DNA from: Blastococcus litoris
GTDB lineage: Bacteria; Actinomycetota; Actinomycetes; Mycobacteriales; Geodermatophilaceae
Direction: 5' to 3'
DNA length: 64,000 nucleotides
Assembly (NCBI RefSeq): GCF_003075095.1
Contig: NZ_QCZF01000002.1
Location: 372,001 to 436,000 of the forward strand
Part shown: positions 50,376 through 60,206 of the stretch, piece by piece
Layout: every line of letters starts with the position of its first letter
Numbering within the stretch: position 1 is the stretch's first letter
Translations under genes and position numbers: made by a program
Notes under the pieces: model-generated
What the model was told of the DNA's origin: nothing
The model's database searches: none
What the model saw: only the letters and a program-made list of their open reading frames with translations

Positions 50376-51332
50376 TCAGCGCCAGGTGGTGACGCGGACC
50401 ACCGTCCCGTGCTCGGTGGAGCGCAGCTGCACCAGGTCGCACAGCTGGTTCACGAGGAAGAGGCCGCGGCCGCCCTCCTGGTCGACCGGGGGGAGACGCC
50501 GCCCGGTCAGCGGGTCCTCCAGGTGGCCCTGGTCGCTGAACTCCACGACCGCCGCGCTGGGCGTCGCCCACATGGCGACGGTGCCGGTGCCGGAGCCGTG
50601 GCGCACGCTGTTGGTGGCCAGTTCGGAGGCAGCGAGCTGGAGGATCTCGGCCTTCTCCGCCGGCAGCCCGAGGCGCCGGGCGAACTGGGCGACCGTCCGG
50701 CGGGTGGCGGGGACGTCGGCGGCGCCGTAGCTGCCGCGCAGGACGGCGTCGGTCGGGACGGGGAGCGCCGCATCGAACAGCTCGCGCACGTCGTCCGGGG
50801 CGTAGTCGGGGCTCGGGCGGCGGCCGGCGGAGGTCCCGGCGAGCGGATGGCTGTGCAGCGCGCCCCGGACGACGGCCCGCGGCAGGTGCGTCTCGTCGTA
50901 GGGGCAGAGCAGGCGCCACGGCACGCCGCCGTCGAAGGCCCGGTTGAGCAGCAGCTCGTGCAGCCGGCACTCGAGGAACTCGGACTCCCGGCGGCCCACG
51001 AAGGCCGGCTCGCCCACGCCGCGCAGCCGGCGACCGGCAGCAGTCTGCTCCTGGAGCACCCGGTCCCAGACGCCGATGATCCGGGCGGGGTTGCCCCCGA
51101 TCTCCGCCATGTCCAGGAAGCCGACCGCGGCGGCGTCGTCACCCAGGGCGTCGCGCAGCTGCTCCAGCCGCCCGCGGGGCTCGGCGACGACCACCGCCTC
51201 GTCGTTCTCCAGGCCTTCCCGCACGAAGGGGAGGAGGCCGGCGAGGAAGTCCTCGTCGTCGCGGTAGAAGAGCGCCTCGTGCTCGAAGGCGTGCCCGTCG
51301 GGGGCGTCGGGACGCCCCAGGACGGCGGTCAC
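50376..51332 (-). CDS. MEDS domain / anti-sigma-type HATPase protein
   Basis: A 318-residue protein with an N-terminal MEDS sensory domain (~15-175; HEALFYRDDEDFLAGLLPF, and ECRLHELLLNRAFDGGVPW) and a C-terminal HATPase_c_2 domain like anti-sigma factors RsbW/SpoIIAB (~190-318): N-box ILQLAASELATNSVRHGSGT with E-x3-N, VVEFSDQGHLEDP, and G2 loop EGGRGLFLVNQL. Such proteins act as protein kinases or sequester partners. GTG at 51332 overlaps the stop of the upstream MEDS-STAS gene by 4 bases. Confidence 0.87.
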   Translation of the reverse strand: MTAVLGRPDAPDGHAFEHEALFYRDDEDFLAGLLPFVREGLENDEAVVVAEPRGRLEQLRDALGDDAAAVGFLDMAEIGGNPARIIGVWDRVLQEQTAAGRRLRGVGEPAFVGRRESEFLECRLHELLLNRAFDGGVPWRLLCPYDETHLPRAVVRGALHSHPLAGTSAGRRPSPDYAPDDVRELFDAALPVPTDAVLRGSYGAADVPATRRTVAQFARRLGLPAEKAEILQLAASELATNSVRHGSGTGTVAMWATPSAAVVEFSDQGHLEDPLTGRRLPPVDQEGGRGLFLVNQLCDLVQLRSTEHGTVVRVTTWR

Positions 51333-52189
51333 CCGGCGGCGCTGAACGTGACGGGGGCGAGATCGGCGAGACCCAGCACCCGCCACATCCGCCGGACCAG
51401 GGGGGAGGCGCCGCGCACCTCGAGCGACCGACGGCGCCCGGCCAGGTCCCGGGCCCACCGGGCGATCGCCCGGGAGGCGGCGACGTCCACGAAGTCCACT
51501 CCGGACAGGTCCAGCACCGCAGGACTCCCGTCGACCGGCGAGGACGCCAGGACGCGGGTCAGGCGGTCGGCGCTGAAGGTGTCGATGCTGCCGCTCAGCG
51601 CGATGCGGGGCCCGTCGAAGAACACCCGGAAGGGCGGCGCGGCGGTGGGGGCGTGCACGAGGGGGTGCACCGATGCCAGGTCGCTCAGCGCGTCCGGGGT
51701 CAGCCGGCTGCTGTAGGCGCACATGGCGGTGAACCCCGGCCCCTGGGCGATGAACTCGTCGGCCACGTGCTCCCACTCGACGAGGGCGGCGCGGCGGACG
51801 GGGTCCTCGGCCAGGGGGCTCACGTCCGCCACCACCCGGAGCCCGGTGTACCCGTCGGCGAGGGCCTCCCGCGTGGCGTCGTCGTAGAAGGTGCGCTGCG
51901 TACCCGGGAGGAAGCTCCCCGCCGCCTCGTAGGCCTCGGCGGTGGTCAGGGTGCGCAGGGTGCCGTCGGCGGCGAGCGCGGCGGCGTCCCCGAAGCCGTC
52001 GTCCTGGATGCCGATGCTGTCGATGACGCGGTTGCCGATGACCAGCACCCGCTCCCGGCGCTCCAGCCCGCCGGCGAGGAACCGCCGCACGGCGCGGTCG
52101 AACGCCTCGTCGTCCTCGTCGTAGACCCAGCAGATGTGGTCGGACGCCCCGGCTCGGGGGACCTCGGTCACTTCTCCGTGGGGGCGCAC
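51329..52189 (-). CDS. MEDS-STAS protein (putative anti-anti-sigma factor)
   Basis: A 286-residue protein with an N-terminal MEDS domain (~17-170; ASDHICWVYDEDDEAFDRAV, EWEHVADEFIAQGPGFTAMC) and a C-terminal STAS domain (~185-280; AVLDLSGVDFVDVAASRAIA). STAS partners of anti-sigma kinases are normally phosphorylated on a Ser in the D-S-S-G-L position; here it is D-V-A-A-S, so the usual phospho-Ser is Ala. GTG at 52189 is used; GTG at 52171 is an alternative. First gene of the block with the HATPase and, probably, ANTAR genes. Confidence 0.85.
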   Translation of the reverse strand: MRPHGEVTEVPRAGASDHICWVYDEDDEAFDRAVRRFLAGGLERRERVLVIGNRVIDSIGIQDDGFGDAAALAADGTLRTLTTAEAYEAAGSFLPGTQRTFYDDATREALADGYTGLRVVADVSPLAEDPVRRAALVEWEHVADEFIAQGPGFTAMCAYSSRLTPDALSDLASVHPLVHAPTAAPPFRVFFDGPRIALSGSIDTFSADRLTRVLASSPVDGSPAVLDLSGVDFVDVAASRAIARWARDLAGRRRSLEVRGASPLVRRMWRVLGLADLAPVTFSAAG

Positions 52190-52251
52190 CTACCCAACGT
52201 AGGCCGACGAGCACCCGGAGGACAGGGGGCACGACAAGGTCACAGCCCGGC

Positions 52252-53658
52252 TCAGAGGGCCCGCAGGATGTCCTCCACGCGCTCGCGGGCGTCGCCGAAG
52301 AGCATCCGGCTGTTCTCGCGGAAGAACAGCGGGTTCTGCACCCCGGCGTACCCGGTGCTCATCGACCGCTTGAAGACGACGACGCGCTCGGCCTCCCACA
52401 CCGTGAGGACGGGCATCCCCGCGATCGGGCTCCCCGGGTCCTCGGTGGCGGCGGGGTTGACGGTGTCGTTGGCCCCGATGACGAGGACGACGTCGGTGCC
52501 GGCGAAGTCGTCGTTGATCTCGTCCATCTCGAGGACGACGTCGTAGGGCACCTTCGCCTCGGCGAGCAGCACGTTCATGTGGCCGGGCAGGCGGCCGGCC
52601 ACGGGGTGGATGCCGAACCGGACGTCGACCCCCTTGGCCCGCAGCTTCCGGGTGAGCTCGGCGACCGCGCCCTGCGCCTGCGCGACGGCCATGCCGTAGC
52701 CAGGGGTGATGATCACCGACGAGGCGTCGCGCAGGAGGTCGGCGGTGTCCTCGGCGCTGATCTCGGTGTGCTCGCCGTAGTCCTTGTCGTCCGAGACGCT
52801 GCCCTCGTTGCCGAAGCCGCCGGCGATGACGGAGAGGAACGAGCGGTTCATCGCCTTGCACATGATGTAGGAGAGGTAGGCACCCGAGGAGCCCACGAGC
52901 GCGCCGGTGACGATCAGCAGGTCGTTGCCCAGCAGGAAGCCGCTGGCCGCCGCCGCCCAGCCCGAGTAGCTGTTGAGCATCGAGACGACGACCGGCATGT
53001 CGCCGCCGCCGATGGAGGCGACGAGGTGCCAGCCCAGGGCCAGCGCGACCAGCGTGACCGCCGAGAGCACCACCAGGTTCGGCTCGACCACGAACACGAC
53101 GGTCAGGACGGCGAAGACGACCAGCGCGCCGAGGTTGAGCAGGTTGTGGCTCGGCAGCATCAGCGGGTTGCTCTTGATCCGCCCCGACAGCTTGAGGAAC
53201 GCCACGATCGACCCGGTGAAGGTGACCGCGCCGATGAAGACGCCGATCACCACCTCGGCGGAGTGGATGCCGAGCAGGTCGGTGGCGACCTCGGTCTGCT
53301 CACCGGCGTCGGCCTCGACCGACAGGTAGCCGTTCCAGCCCACGAGGACGGCGGCCAGGCCGACGAAGCTGTGCAGCATCGCGATGAGCTCCGGCATGCC
53401 GGTCATCTCGACCTTCGCGGCGCGCCAGAGGCCGATCGCGGCGCCGATGACCATGGCGACGGCCAGCAGCGCGATGCCCACGCCCGAGGCGCTGCGCGTG
53501 GCCAGTCCGATGGTGGCGGCCAGGGCGATGGCCATGCCGGCGATGCCGTAGGCGTTGCCCGCCTTGGCGGTTTCGTGCCTGGACAGGCCGGCCAGGCTGA
53601 GGATGAACAGCAGGGCGGCGACGATGTACGCCGCGGCGGCGGCGCTGGCGGCGGTCAT
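52252..53658 (-). CDS. pntB: NAD(P) transhydrogenase subunit beta
   Basis: A 468-residue membrane subunit of the proton-translocating transhydrogenase. The N-terminal two-thirds are ~8-9 transmembrane helices (VGVAL-type, with [16 protein letters not shown] and [11 protein letters not shown] after them); the C-terminal domain III binds NADP(H) ([54 protein letters not shown], and the [16 protein letters not shown] end). It uses the proton gradient to reduce NADP+ with NADH. ATG at 53658 overlaps the pntA stop by 4 bases (ATGA). Confidence 0.95.
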   Translation of the reverse strand: MTAASAAAAAYIVAALLFILSLAGLSRHETAKAGNAYGIAGMAIALAATIGLATRSASGVGIALLAVAMVIGAAIGLWRAAKVEMTGMPELIAMLHSFVGLAAVLVGWNGYLSVEADAGEQTEVATDLLGIHSAEVVIGVFIGAVTFTGSIVAFLKLSGRIKSNPLMLPSHNLLNLGALVVFAVLTVVFVVEPNLVVLSAVTLVALALGWHLVASIGGGDMPVVVSMLNSYSGWAAAASGFLLGNDLLIVTGALVGSSGAYLSYIMCKAMNRSFLSVIAGGFGNEGSVSDDKDYGEHTEISAEDTADLLRDASSVIITPGYGMAVAQAQGAVAELTRKLRAKGVDVRFGIHPVAGRLPGHMNVLLAEAKVPYDVVLEMDEINDDFAGTDVVLVIGANDTVNPAATEDPGSPIAGMPVLTVWEAERVVVFKRSMSTGYAGVQNPLFFRENSRMLFGDARERVEDILRAL

Positions 53659-55184
53659 CGGGTGAACATCCCCAGCATCCGGCGGGTCACGGCGAAGCCG
53701 CCGAAGACGTTGATGCTGGCGACCAGGATCGCGACGAACGCCAGCACCGTCACCACGGCGTCGTCGTGGCCGATCTGCAGCAGCGCCCCGACCACGATGA
53801 TCCCCGAGATCGCGTTGGTCACCGACATCAGCGGCGTGTGCAGGGCGTGGTGCACGTGCCCGATCACGTAGAACCCCACCACGACGGCCAGGGCGAACAC
53901 GGTGACGTGCTGGATCAGCTCGTTCGGCGAGAACGCGGTGACCAGGAACAGCACGGCAGCTCCCAGCCCGACGACGGCGAACCGGCGGCTCGGTGACGGT
54001 GGCTCGGGTGGCGGTGCCGGCTCGGCCGCGGGAGCCGGTGCGGGAGCGGGCGCCGCGGAGACCTGCACCGGGGGCGGCGGCCACGTCTTCTCGCCCGCCC
54101 GCACGACGGTGATCGCCCGCTGGACGACGTCGTCGAAGTCGAGGACGAGCTGCCCGTCCTTGCCCGGCGTCAGCAGCGTCATCAGGCTGACCAGGTTCTG
54201 GCCGTAGAGCTGCGAGGCCTGGGCCGGCAGCCGGCCCGGCAGGTCGGTGTAGCCGATGATGGAGACGCCGTTGCCGGTCACCACGATCTCGTCGGGCACG
54301 GAGCCGGCCACGTTGCCGCCCTGGGCGGCGGCCATGTCGACGATCACGCTGCCCGACCGCATCGAGGCGACCATCTCCTCGGTGATCAGCCGGGGCGCGG
54401 GCCGCCCGGGGATGAGCGCGGTCGTGATGATGATGTCGACGTCGGGCGCCTGCTCGGCGTACATCTGGGCCGCGCGGCGGTTGAAGTCCTCGCCCATCTC
54501 CCGCGCGTAACCGTCGGAGCTGACCTCCTGCTCGCCGGCCGGCACGGCCACGTACTCCCCGCCCAGCGAGCGCACCTGCTCTGCCACCTCCGGGCGGACG
54601 TCGGTGGCCCGGACGATCGCGCCGAGGCTGCTGGCCGCGCCGATCGCGGCCAGCCCGGCGACGCCGGCGCCGGCGACGAGCACCTTGGCCGGCGGGACCT
54701 TGCCCGCGGCCGTCACCTGGCCGGTGAAGAAGCGGCCGAAGGTGTGCGCCGCCTCGACGACCGCCCGGTAGCCGGCGATGTTGGCCATGGACGACAGCAC
54801 ATCCATCGACTGGGCGCGGGAGATGCGGGGCACCGCGTCCACGGCCAGCACCGTGATCGGCCGGGCGGCCAGCGCGTCGACCAGGTCGGGGTTCAGGCCG
54901 GGGCTGAGCAGGCTGACCAGCGTGGCGCCGTCGCGGAGCCGGGGGATCTCGTCGGTGGACGGCGCGTTCACCCGGAGCACGACGTCGGCCTGCCAGGCGT
55001 CGTCCGCCGTCGATACCTGCGCGCCGGCCCCGGCGTAGCCCTCGTCGGGGAAGCTGGCCGCCGCCCCGGCACCGGACTCGACCACGACCTCGTAGCCGAG
55101 GGCGATCAGCTTGCCGACGGTGGCCGGCGTGGCGGCCACCCGCGTCTCGCGGGCGCGGGTCTCCCGCGGAACTCCGATACGCAA
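53655..55184 (-). CDS. pntA: NAD(P) transhydrogenase subunit alpha (fused PntAA-AB)
   Basis: A 509-residue fused alpha subunit. Domain I (~1-370) begins [19 protein letters not shown], has [19 protein letters not shown] as NAD-binding loop, [20 protein letters not shown]-like [20 protein letters not shown], and [21 protein letters not shown] Pro/Ala-rich linker (~375-405) leads to four helices of the PntAB part (~410-505; [20 protein letters not shown]). Start is TTG at 55184, supported by GGAG 9 nt upstream and the homology beginning at residue 2. Confidence 0.95.
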   Translation of the reverse strand: MRIGVPRETRARETRVAATPATVGKLIALGYEVVVESGAGAAASFPDEGYAGAGAQVSTADDAWQADVVLRVNAPSTDEIPRLRDGATLVSLLSPGLNPDLVDALAARPITVLAVDAVPRISRAQSMDVLSSMANIAGYRAVVEAAHTFGRFFTGQVTAAGKVPPAKVLVAGAGVAGLAAIGAASSLGAIVRATDVRPEVAEQVRSLGGEYVAVPAGEQEVSSDGYAREMGEDFNRRAAQMYAEQAPDVDIIITTALIPGRPAPRLITEEMVASMRSGSVIVDMAAAQGGNVAGSVPDEIVVTGNGVSIIGYTDLPGRLPAQASQLYGQNLVSLMTLLTPGKDGQLVLDFDDVVQRAITVVRAGEKTWPPPPVQVSAAPAPAPAPAAEPAPPPEPPSPSRRFAVVGLGAAVLFLVTAFSPNELIQHVTVFALAVVVGFYVIGHVHHALHTPLMSVTNAISGIIVVGALLQIGHDDAVVTVLAFVAILVASINVFGGFAVTRRMLGMFTR

Positions 55185-55327
55185 CGTGGCGCTCCAATCG
55201 GCTGCAGGCGTCGTTGCCCGTCACCAGTGGGGTGGACGGATCATGCACGGGAAACGAGGGCGGGGCCTACGAGGTGAGGCCGATGTGACCACTTCCACGC
55301 GATCGGTCCCGGGGGATGGGACGGGGT

Positions 55328-55343
55328 TCGCCTGATCAGGCGA
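55328..55343. repeat. Perfect 16-nt palindrome at the LRR gene end
   Basis: TCGCCTGATCAGGCGA is fully self-complementary and overlaps the stop codon of the LRR lipoprotein gene. Its CCTGATCAGG core shares the CCTGATCA/TGATCAGG halves of the three-hairpin element at 40922. Confidence 0.45.
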
Positions 55344-56235
55344 GGCCGTTCACCGACACGCCGGCCGCACGGAGCTCCGCCACGCCCGTCAGCCCGGCCG
55401 GGTCGGTCTCGTCGAGCCCGAGGTTCACCAGCGACCAGACGCCCAGCAGCGGCGTGAGGTCGGTGACCGGGTTGGCGCCCAGCTGCAGCTCCTGCAGCAG
55501 CGGGGCGGCGGCCAGCCCGCCGACGTCGGTGATCCCGTTGCCGAACACGTCGAGGACCAGCAGCGTCGGGATGGTGCCCAGCGGCGCGGCGTCGGTGATG
55601 CGGTTCCGGGACAGCCGGAGCGTGTCCAGCGCCGGCAGCCCGGCCAGCGGTGCGACGTCGGTGATGGCGTTGCCGGACAGGTCGAGCTCGCGCAGCGCGT
55701 CGTGCCCGGCCAGCGCGCTGATGTCGGTCACCTCGGCCGCGGCGACGCCGAGGGCGGTCAGCGTGGTCGTCCCGGCGAGCGGCCCTAGGTCGCTGACCGG
55801 GTTCTGCGACAGCCCCAGGTCGAACAGCTGCAGGCCCTCGAGCGGGGACAGGTCGGCGATCGCGTTGGCGGTCAGCGTGAGCGTCGACAGCCGCGGCAGG
55901 GACGCCAGCGGGCCGAGGTCGGTGATCTCGTTGCGCGAGAGGTCGACGGTGGCGAGGGAGGGGAGCTCGCCGATGCCTTCGAGCGAGCGGACCGGTCCGT
56001 CGACGGACAGGCCGCCCACGCAGCGGAGCTCGTCGACGGATGCGAGATCGGCCGCCGAGACCACGCCGACGGCCGGCAGGCCCGCCGCCGTCGCCACGCA
56101 GGACGCCAGCGCGGGGTCGGGGAAGACCTCCGAGAGGGGCCGGCCGGTTCCGCCGGACGGCCCGGCGCAGCCCACCAGGACGGCGGCGAGCGGCAGGGCG
56201 ACGGCGGCCGCGGCGCGGGCCGGGGCGAACTGCAT
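55336..56235 (-). CDS. Leucine-rich-repeat lipoprotein
   Basis: A 299-residue exported lipoprotein: signal peptide with lipobox VLVGC (Cys~23), then a cap region with a Cys pair and about nine 21-22-residue leucine-rich repeats of the internalin type (LSTLTLTANAIADLSPLEGL, LRELDLSGNAITDVAPLAGL, LDTLRLSRNRITDAAPLGTI). Each repeat keeps the L-x-x-L-x-L-x-x-N-x-I-x-D-x-x-P-L pattern. The curved repeat surface suggests binding to another surface protein. ATG at 56235; divergent from the c-di-GMP gene. Its ligand is unknown. Confidence 0.88.
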   Translation of the reverse strand: MQFAPARAAAAVALPLAAVLVGCAGPSGGTGRPLSEVFPDPALASCVATAAGLPAVGVVSAADLASVDELRCVGGLSVDGPVRSLEGIGELPSLATVDLSRNEITDLGPLASLPRLSTLTLTANAIADLSPLEGLQLFDLGLSQNPVSDLGPLAGTTTLTALGVAAAEVTDISALAGHDALRELDLSGNAITDVAPLAGLPALDTLRLSRNRITDAAPLGTIPTLLVLDVFGNGITDVGGLAAAPLLQELQLGANPVTDLTPLLGVWSLVNLGLDETDPAGLTGVAELRAAGVSVNGLA

Positions 56236-56298
56236 GGACGGGCACCTCCGGGGCGGAGGCTAGTTCCGGAGCGGTCGGGGGCCGCTCGCGGCGCGCGG

Positions 56299-56331
56299 GC
56301 GCCGGCTTCCCCCCATCGGGGGAGCCGGCGC
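56299..56331. repeat. Bulged 14-bp hairpin in the divergent LRR/GGDEF spacer
   Basis: 56299-56313 pairs with 56318-56331 (GCGCCGGCT-T-CCCCC against GGGGGAGCCGGCGC), one unpaired T, 4-nt loop. It is in the 202-bp spacer between two divergent starts, so it is in the 5' region of one or both transcripts. Confidence 0.55.
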
Positions 56332-56437
56332 GGTTCCGGTGAAGGGAGGGGGGTGTCCGGGCCGATGGACCCTCCAACGGGAGACGTTCCCGCAGCTGGA
56401 GCAGACCGGCGACGACCGCACCACCGGAGGGAGGACC

Positions 56438-58513
56438 GTGTCCGCCTGGATCAGCGCACCCGAGGACGACGCGGTGCCGCCGGAGATCGTCTCGACGGTC
56501 TTCTACAGCGCGACGGTGAGCGACAACCTCGCGCTCCTCGTGGCCGAGACCGTGGGTGGCACGCAGCGCGTGACCTGGGGCAACGAGGGCGCCGTCCAGC
56601 TCCTGGGCTACGGCCTCGACGACCTGCGCCTGCTGCCGGTCGCCCAGCTCTTCCCGACCCTCGGTGGCGGTGAGCTCAAGCTGCTCCTGCGGCGCGAGCG
56701 GGCCGCCCGCATGACCCTGCTCGTCCACACCGCCAGCGGTGCGGAGGTGGAGGCGGTCGTCATGACCACCCCCTCGCCCGGCGGCCGGATGTGGACGATG
56801 CGCATCCTCGCGACCGCCAACGAGCAGGAGCGGGCGCTGCGTGCCACGGCCGACGCCCACGAGCGGCGCTTCTCCGCGCTGACCGAGCGCTCGCCGGTGC
56901 CGACCCTGCTGTCCGAGCAGGGCATGCGGCTGGCCCACGTCAACGACGCGTTCTGCTCCCTCGTCGGGCTGCGGGCCGAGCAGCTGCTGGGCACCGGCTG
57001 GATCGACACGATCCACGAGGACGACCTGGACGCCGTCATCGAGCGCGTGTCCTCCGCCCTCGACGGCGAGGAGGTCGAGACCCAGGCCCGCCTCGTGCGC
57101 GACGACGGCAGCGTGCGGACGACGATCATCCGCTTCGCCCACCTGTTCACCCCGGGCGTGGGCGCCGGGTTCGTCGGCACCATCGAGGACATCACCGACC
57201 GGCTGGCCTTCGAGGCCAAGCTGGCCCACCAGGCGCACCACGACCCGCTGACCGGGCTGCCCAACCGGACCCTGCTCGCGCAGTACGTGGGGGAGCGGTT
57301 CACCAAGGGCGACGGCGGCCTCGCCTGCCTCTTCCTCGACCTGGACAACTTCAAGGTCGTCAACGACTCGCTCGGCCACACGGCCGGCGACGAGCTGCTC
57401 GTCGAGGTCGCCGACCGGCTGCGCGCCACCGTGCGCCCGGGCGACCTGGTCGCCCGCTTCGGCGGCGACGAGTTCGTGGTCGTCTGCGAGAACGTCGACG
57501 AGGAGGCGGCCGTGGCCCTGGCCGGCCGGGTCTCGGAGGCGCTCGCGCAGCCGATGCGGCTCGGCGGCGTCGACATCCGCCCCTACGCCAGCGTCGGGGT
57601 CACCGTGCAGACCGCGGAGCACCTGGTCGCCGAGGAGCTCATCCGCGACTGCGACATCGCGATGTACCAGGCCAAGGCCAGCGGCAAGGGGCGGGTGACG
57701 GTCCTCGACCAGGAGGCCCGCGCGCAGGCCCGCGACAAGCTGCGCCTGGTCGCCGAGCTCCGCGACGCGATCGAGCGCCGCGAGATCGCGATGTACTACC
57801 AGCCGATCTTCAGCACCCGCGACGGCCAGCCGGTCGCGGTCGAGTCGCTGGCCCGCTGGGACCACCCCGACCGCGGCCCGATCAGCCCGAGCGTCTTCGT
57901 GCCGCTGGCCGAGGAGAGCGGCCTGATCACCGTGCTCGGCCGGCTGGTGCTGGAGGAGACCTGCCGCCAGATGGCCGAGTGGGACCACCTGCTGGGCGTG
58001 GGGGCCGTCGGCCGTGCCAACGTCAACGTCTCGGCGCTGCAGCTCGACGACAACCTCGCCGCCCAGGTGGCGGAGGTGCTCGAGCGCCACGCGCTGGCGC
58101 CGTCCCGGATCCAGATCGAGATCACCGAGTCGGCCCTGATGAAGGACCCAGCGTCGGCGCGCGAGGTGCTCGACCAGCTCCGCGCCCTCGGGGTGGAGCT
58201 CGCGATCGACGACTTCGGCACCGGCTACTCGTCGCTGGCCTACCTGCGGCACCTGCCGGTCGACTGCCTCAAGGTCGACCGCTCGTTCGTCGCCGAGCTC
58301 GCCGACGGGCACAACGAGATCGCCTCGGCGGTCATCGCGATGGCCCGCAACCTCAACCTGTGCACCGTCGCCGAGGGAGTGGAGACCGTCGAGCAGGCCG
58401 AGGAGCTCACCCGCCTCGGCGCCACCTACCTCCAGGGCTTCAGCCTCGCCAAGCCGATGACCGGCGGGCACACCGCAGCCTGGTTCGCCGCCCACGCAGA
58501 GGACGTCTCATGA
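56438..58513 (+). CDS. PAS-GGDEF-EAL c-di-GMP turnover protein
   Basis: A 691-residue soluble protein. Residues ~15-125 form a PAS-like domain, ~140-265 a second PAS/PAC (IHEDDLDAVIERVSSALDGE, GFVGTIEDITDR), then GGDEF (~275-440) with RFGGDEF at ~341-347 intact and an inhibitory RxxD site (RPGD) five residues before it, then EAL (~450-690) with VESLARW (E-x-L-x-R), NVNVSALQL, ITESALM, IDDFGTGYSSLAYL and LKVDRSFV. Both synthesis and breakdown of cyclic di-GMP look possible. GTG at 56438 with GGAGGGAGG. The stop overlaps the HDOD gene. Confidence 0.93.
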   Translation: MSAWISAPEDDAVPPEIVSTVFYSATVSDNLALLVAETVGGTQRVTWGNEGAVQLLGYGLDDLRLLPVAQLFPTLGGGELKLLLRRERAARMTLLVHTASGAEVEAVVMTTPSPGGRMWTMRILATANEQERALRATADAHERRFSALTERSPVPTLLSEQGMRLAHVNDAFCSLVGLRAEQLLGTGWIDTIHEDDLDAVIERVSSALDGEEVETQARLVRDDGSVRTTIIRFAHLFTPGVGAGFVGTIEDITDRLAFEAKLAHQAHHDPLTGLPNRTLLAQYVGERFTKGDGGLACLFLDLDNFKVVNDSLGHTAGDELLVEVADRLRATVRPGDLVARFGGDEFVVVCENVDEEAAVALAGRVSEALAQPMRLGGVDIRPYASVGVTVQTAEHLVAEELIRDCDIAMYQAKASGKGRVTVLDQEARAQARDKLRLVAELRDAIERREIAMYYQPIFSTRDGQPVAVESLARWDHPDRGPISPSVFVPLAEESGLITVLGRLVLEETCRQMAEWDHLLGVGAVGRANVNVSALQLDDNLAAQVAEVLERHALAPSRIQIEITESALMKDPASAREVLDQLRALGVELAIDDFGTGYSSLAYLRHLPVDCLKVDRSFVAELADGHNEIASAVIAMARNLNLCTVAEGVETVEQAEELTRLGATYLQGFSLAKPMTGGHTAAWFAAHAEDVS

Positions 58514-59391
58514 CAGTGACCCCGTTCCCCGGGGCCGACGCCGGTCCGGCGCCGGTGTTCGACATCGAGGTCATCCTGGCCGGCATCGACACCATGGCCG
58601 TCCAGAAGCCGGTCGCCGCCCAGATCGTGTCCGTCGCCAACTCCGACGAGACCGACGCGCGGACGCTGGCCCGCATCCTGTCCTCCGACATCGCCCTCGC
58701 CGGGCGGGTCATGAAGCTGGCCAACTCGGCGTACTTCGGCATGCGGGGGCGGGTGACCTCCCTGCAGTTCGCCGTCACCGTCGTGGGCTTCACGACCGTG
58801 CGGACCATGGCCACCGTCGCGCTGACGAACATGGAGGACGAGTCGCGGCTCCCGGGCAACTTCTGGGACGTCACCACGAGCCTGGCCCTGGGCGCCTCGA
58901 CGATGGCGCCCCGCTTCGGCGAGCGGCCGCCGGACGCGCTGTGCCTCGGGCTGCTCACGCAGCTCGGTGCCGCGCTGCTGCACCACAACGACCCGGAGGG
59001 CTACGCCGAGATCGTGGCCGCCCACCGGACGTTCCGGGCCCGCCGCGCGGCCGAGACCCGCCGCTACGGCATCAACAGCCTGTTCCTCACCGCCGTGGCG
59101 CTGGAGCAGTGGGGCTTCCCGGCGGCGATGACCACCCCGCTCAAGGAGATCGACGACTACCAGACCATGGACGGCGCCCTGCTGCGGGCCGCCTTCGAGG
59201 TCGCGGCGCGGCTGACCGTCGAGGACCACGAGGAGATCCCGATCTCCCGGCTCACCCTCGGCCGCCTGCGGGAGGACGACCTCGTGCCGGTGCTCGACCA
59301 CGTCCGCACCGAGGCCGCCGACCTGAAGCGGGCCATGCTCGGTCAGCCGGCCGACGACCCGGACGCCAACCCCGACGACTGGGTCTACTGA
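58510..59391 (+). CDS. HDOD domain protein
   Basis: A 293-residue protein with an N-terminal HDOD domain (~20-215): AAQIVSVANSDETDARTLAR, DIALAGRVMKLANSAYFGMR and VTVVGFTTVRTMATVALTNM are typical of the family; the region LGLLTQLGAALLHHND replaces a catalytic HD. HDOD proteins are non-enzymatic relatives of HD-GYP domains and often work with c-di-GMP or chemotaxis proteins. Its ATG (58510) overlaps the GGDEF-EAL stop by 4 bases, so the two are produced together. Confidence 0.85.
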   Translation: MTVTPFPGADAGPAPVFDIEVILAGIDTMAVQKPVAAQIVSVANSDETDARTLARILSSDIALAGRVMKLANSAYFGMRGRVTSLQFAVTVVGFTTVRTMATVALTNMEDESRLPGNFWDVTTSLALGASTMAPRFGERPPDALCLGLLTQLGAALLHHNDPEGYAEIVAAHRTFRARRAAETRRYGINSLFLTAVALEQWGFPAAMTTPLKEIDDYQTMDGALLRAAFEVAARLTVEDHEEIPISRLTLGRLREDDLVPVLDHVRTEAADLKRAMLGQPADDPDANPDDWVY

Positions 59392-59420
59392 GGGGAGGGG
59401 TCTCCGGTAGAAGTGACCGG

Positions 59421-60194
59421 GTGACCTCCTCCCGCAGCATCCTCGTCAGCGGCGCGGCGCGCGGCATCGGGCGCGCGACCGCCGAACTCTTCCTCGCCCG
59501 CGGTTGGCGGGTCGGCATCTACGACGTCGATCCGGCCGCCGCGGCCGAGGCCGCAGCGGGTCGCGACCGCGCCGTCGCAGGCGCGCTCGACGTCCGGGAC
59601 GCCGGCCAGTGGCGGTCGGTGCTGCGGGAGTTCTGCGGGGACGGCCGCCTCGACGTGCTGGTCAACAACGCGGGCGTGCTCTCGTCCGGTCCGTTCACCG
59701 AGATCGACCTGGACAGCCACCGGCGGATGGTCGACGTCAACGTCACCGGGGTGGTGAACGGCGCCGCCGAGGGCCACCGGTTCCTGCGGTCGCCGGGCGG
59801 TCTCCTGCTCAACCTGTGCTCGGCGTCCTCGATGTACGGGCAACCGACCCTGGCGACCTACGGCGCCACGAAGGCGGCGGTCAGGTCGCTCACCGAGGCG
59901 CTGGACATCGAGTGGCAGGGCGAGGGCATCCGGGTGCGGAGCCTGGTGCCGCTGTTCGTCGCCACCGAGATGGTCACCCGGGACGGCGTCCGCGCCAGCA
60001 GCGTGGCCAGCCTCGGCGTGCGGCTCACCCCCGAGGACGTGGCCGCGGCCGCCTGGCGGGTCGTGCACGAGCGGGGTGTCCCGCTGCGCGGCCCGCACCG
60101 GGCGGTCGGCCGGCAGACGAAGGTCCTGGCCGCCGTCTCCGCCGTCACCCCCGACTGGGCCAACCGCCTCGTGGTCGGCCGCCTCGCCCGCTGA
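59421..60194 (+). CDS. SDR family oxidoreductase
   Basis: A 257-residue classical SDR: cofactor loop ILVSGAARGIGRATAELFLA at ~7-26, LVNNAGVLSSGPF at ~83, catalytic Ser in LNLCSASSMYG, and YGATK at ~152-156; C-terminal PDWANRLVVGRLAR. It lacks the glycine-rich C-terminal end of FabG types and is more like the longer actinobacterial SDRs acting on lipids or alcohols. GTG at 59421; a TAGAAG box 7 nt upstream could give a leaderless start, or it may be the last gene of the c-di-GMP operon (29-bp gap). Confidence 0.85.
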   Translation: MTSSRSILVSGAARGIGRATAELFLARGWRVGIYDVDPAAAAEAAAGRDRAVAGALDVRDAGQWRSVLREFCGDGRLDVLVNNAGVLSSGPFTEIDLDSHRRMVDVNVTGVVNGAAEGHRFLRSPGGLLLNLCSASSMYGQPTLATYGATKAAVRSLTEALDIEWQGEGIRVRSLVPLFVATEMVTRDGVRASSVASLGVRLTPEDVAAAAWRVVHERGVPLRGPHRAVGRQTKVLAAVSAVTPDWANRLVVGRLAR

Positions 60195-60206
60195 CCGCCG
60201 GCGGGG

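Noticed and set aside
55241-58495. Long minus-strand open frame opposite the GGDEF-EAL gene
   Set aside because: No recognisable domain, biased composition, and it runs through both an intact plus-strand enzyme and the LRR gene region.
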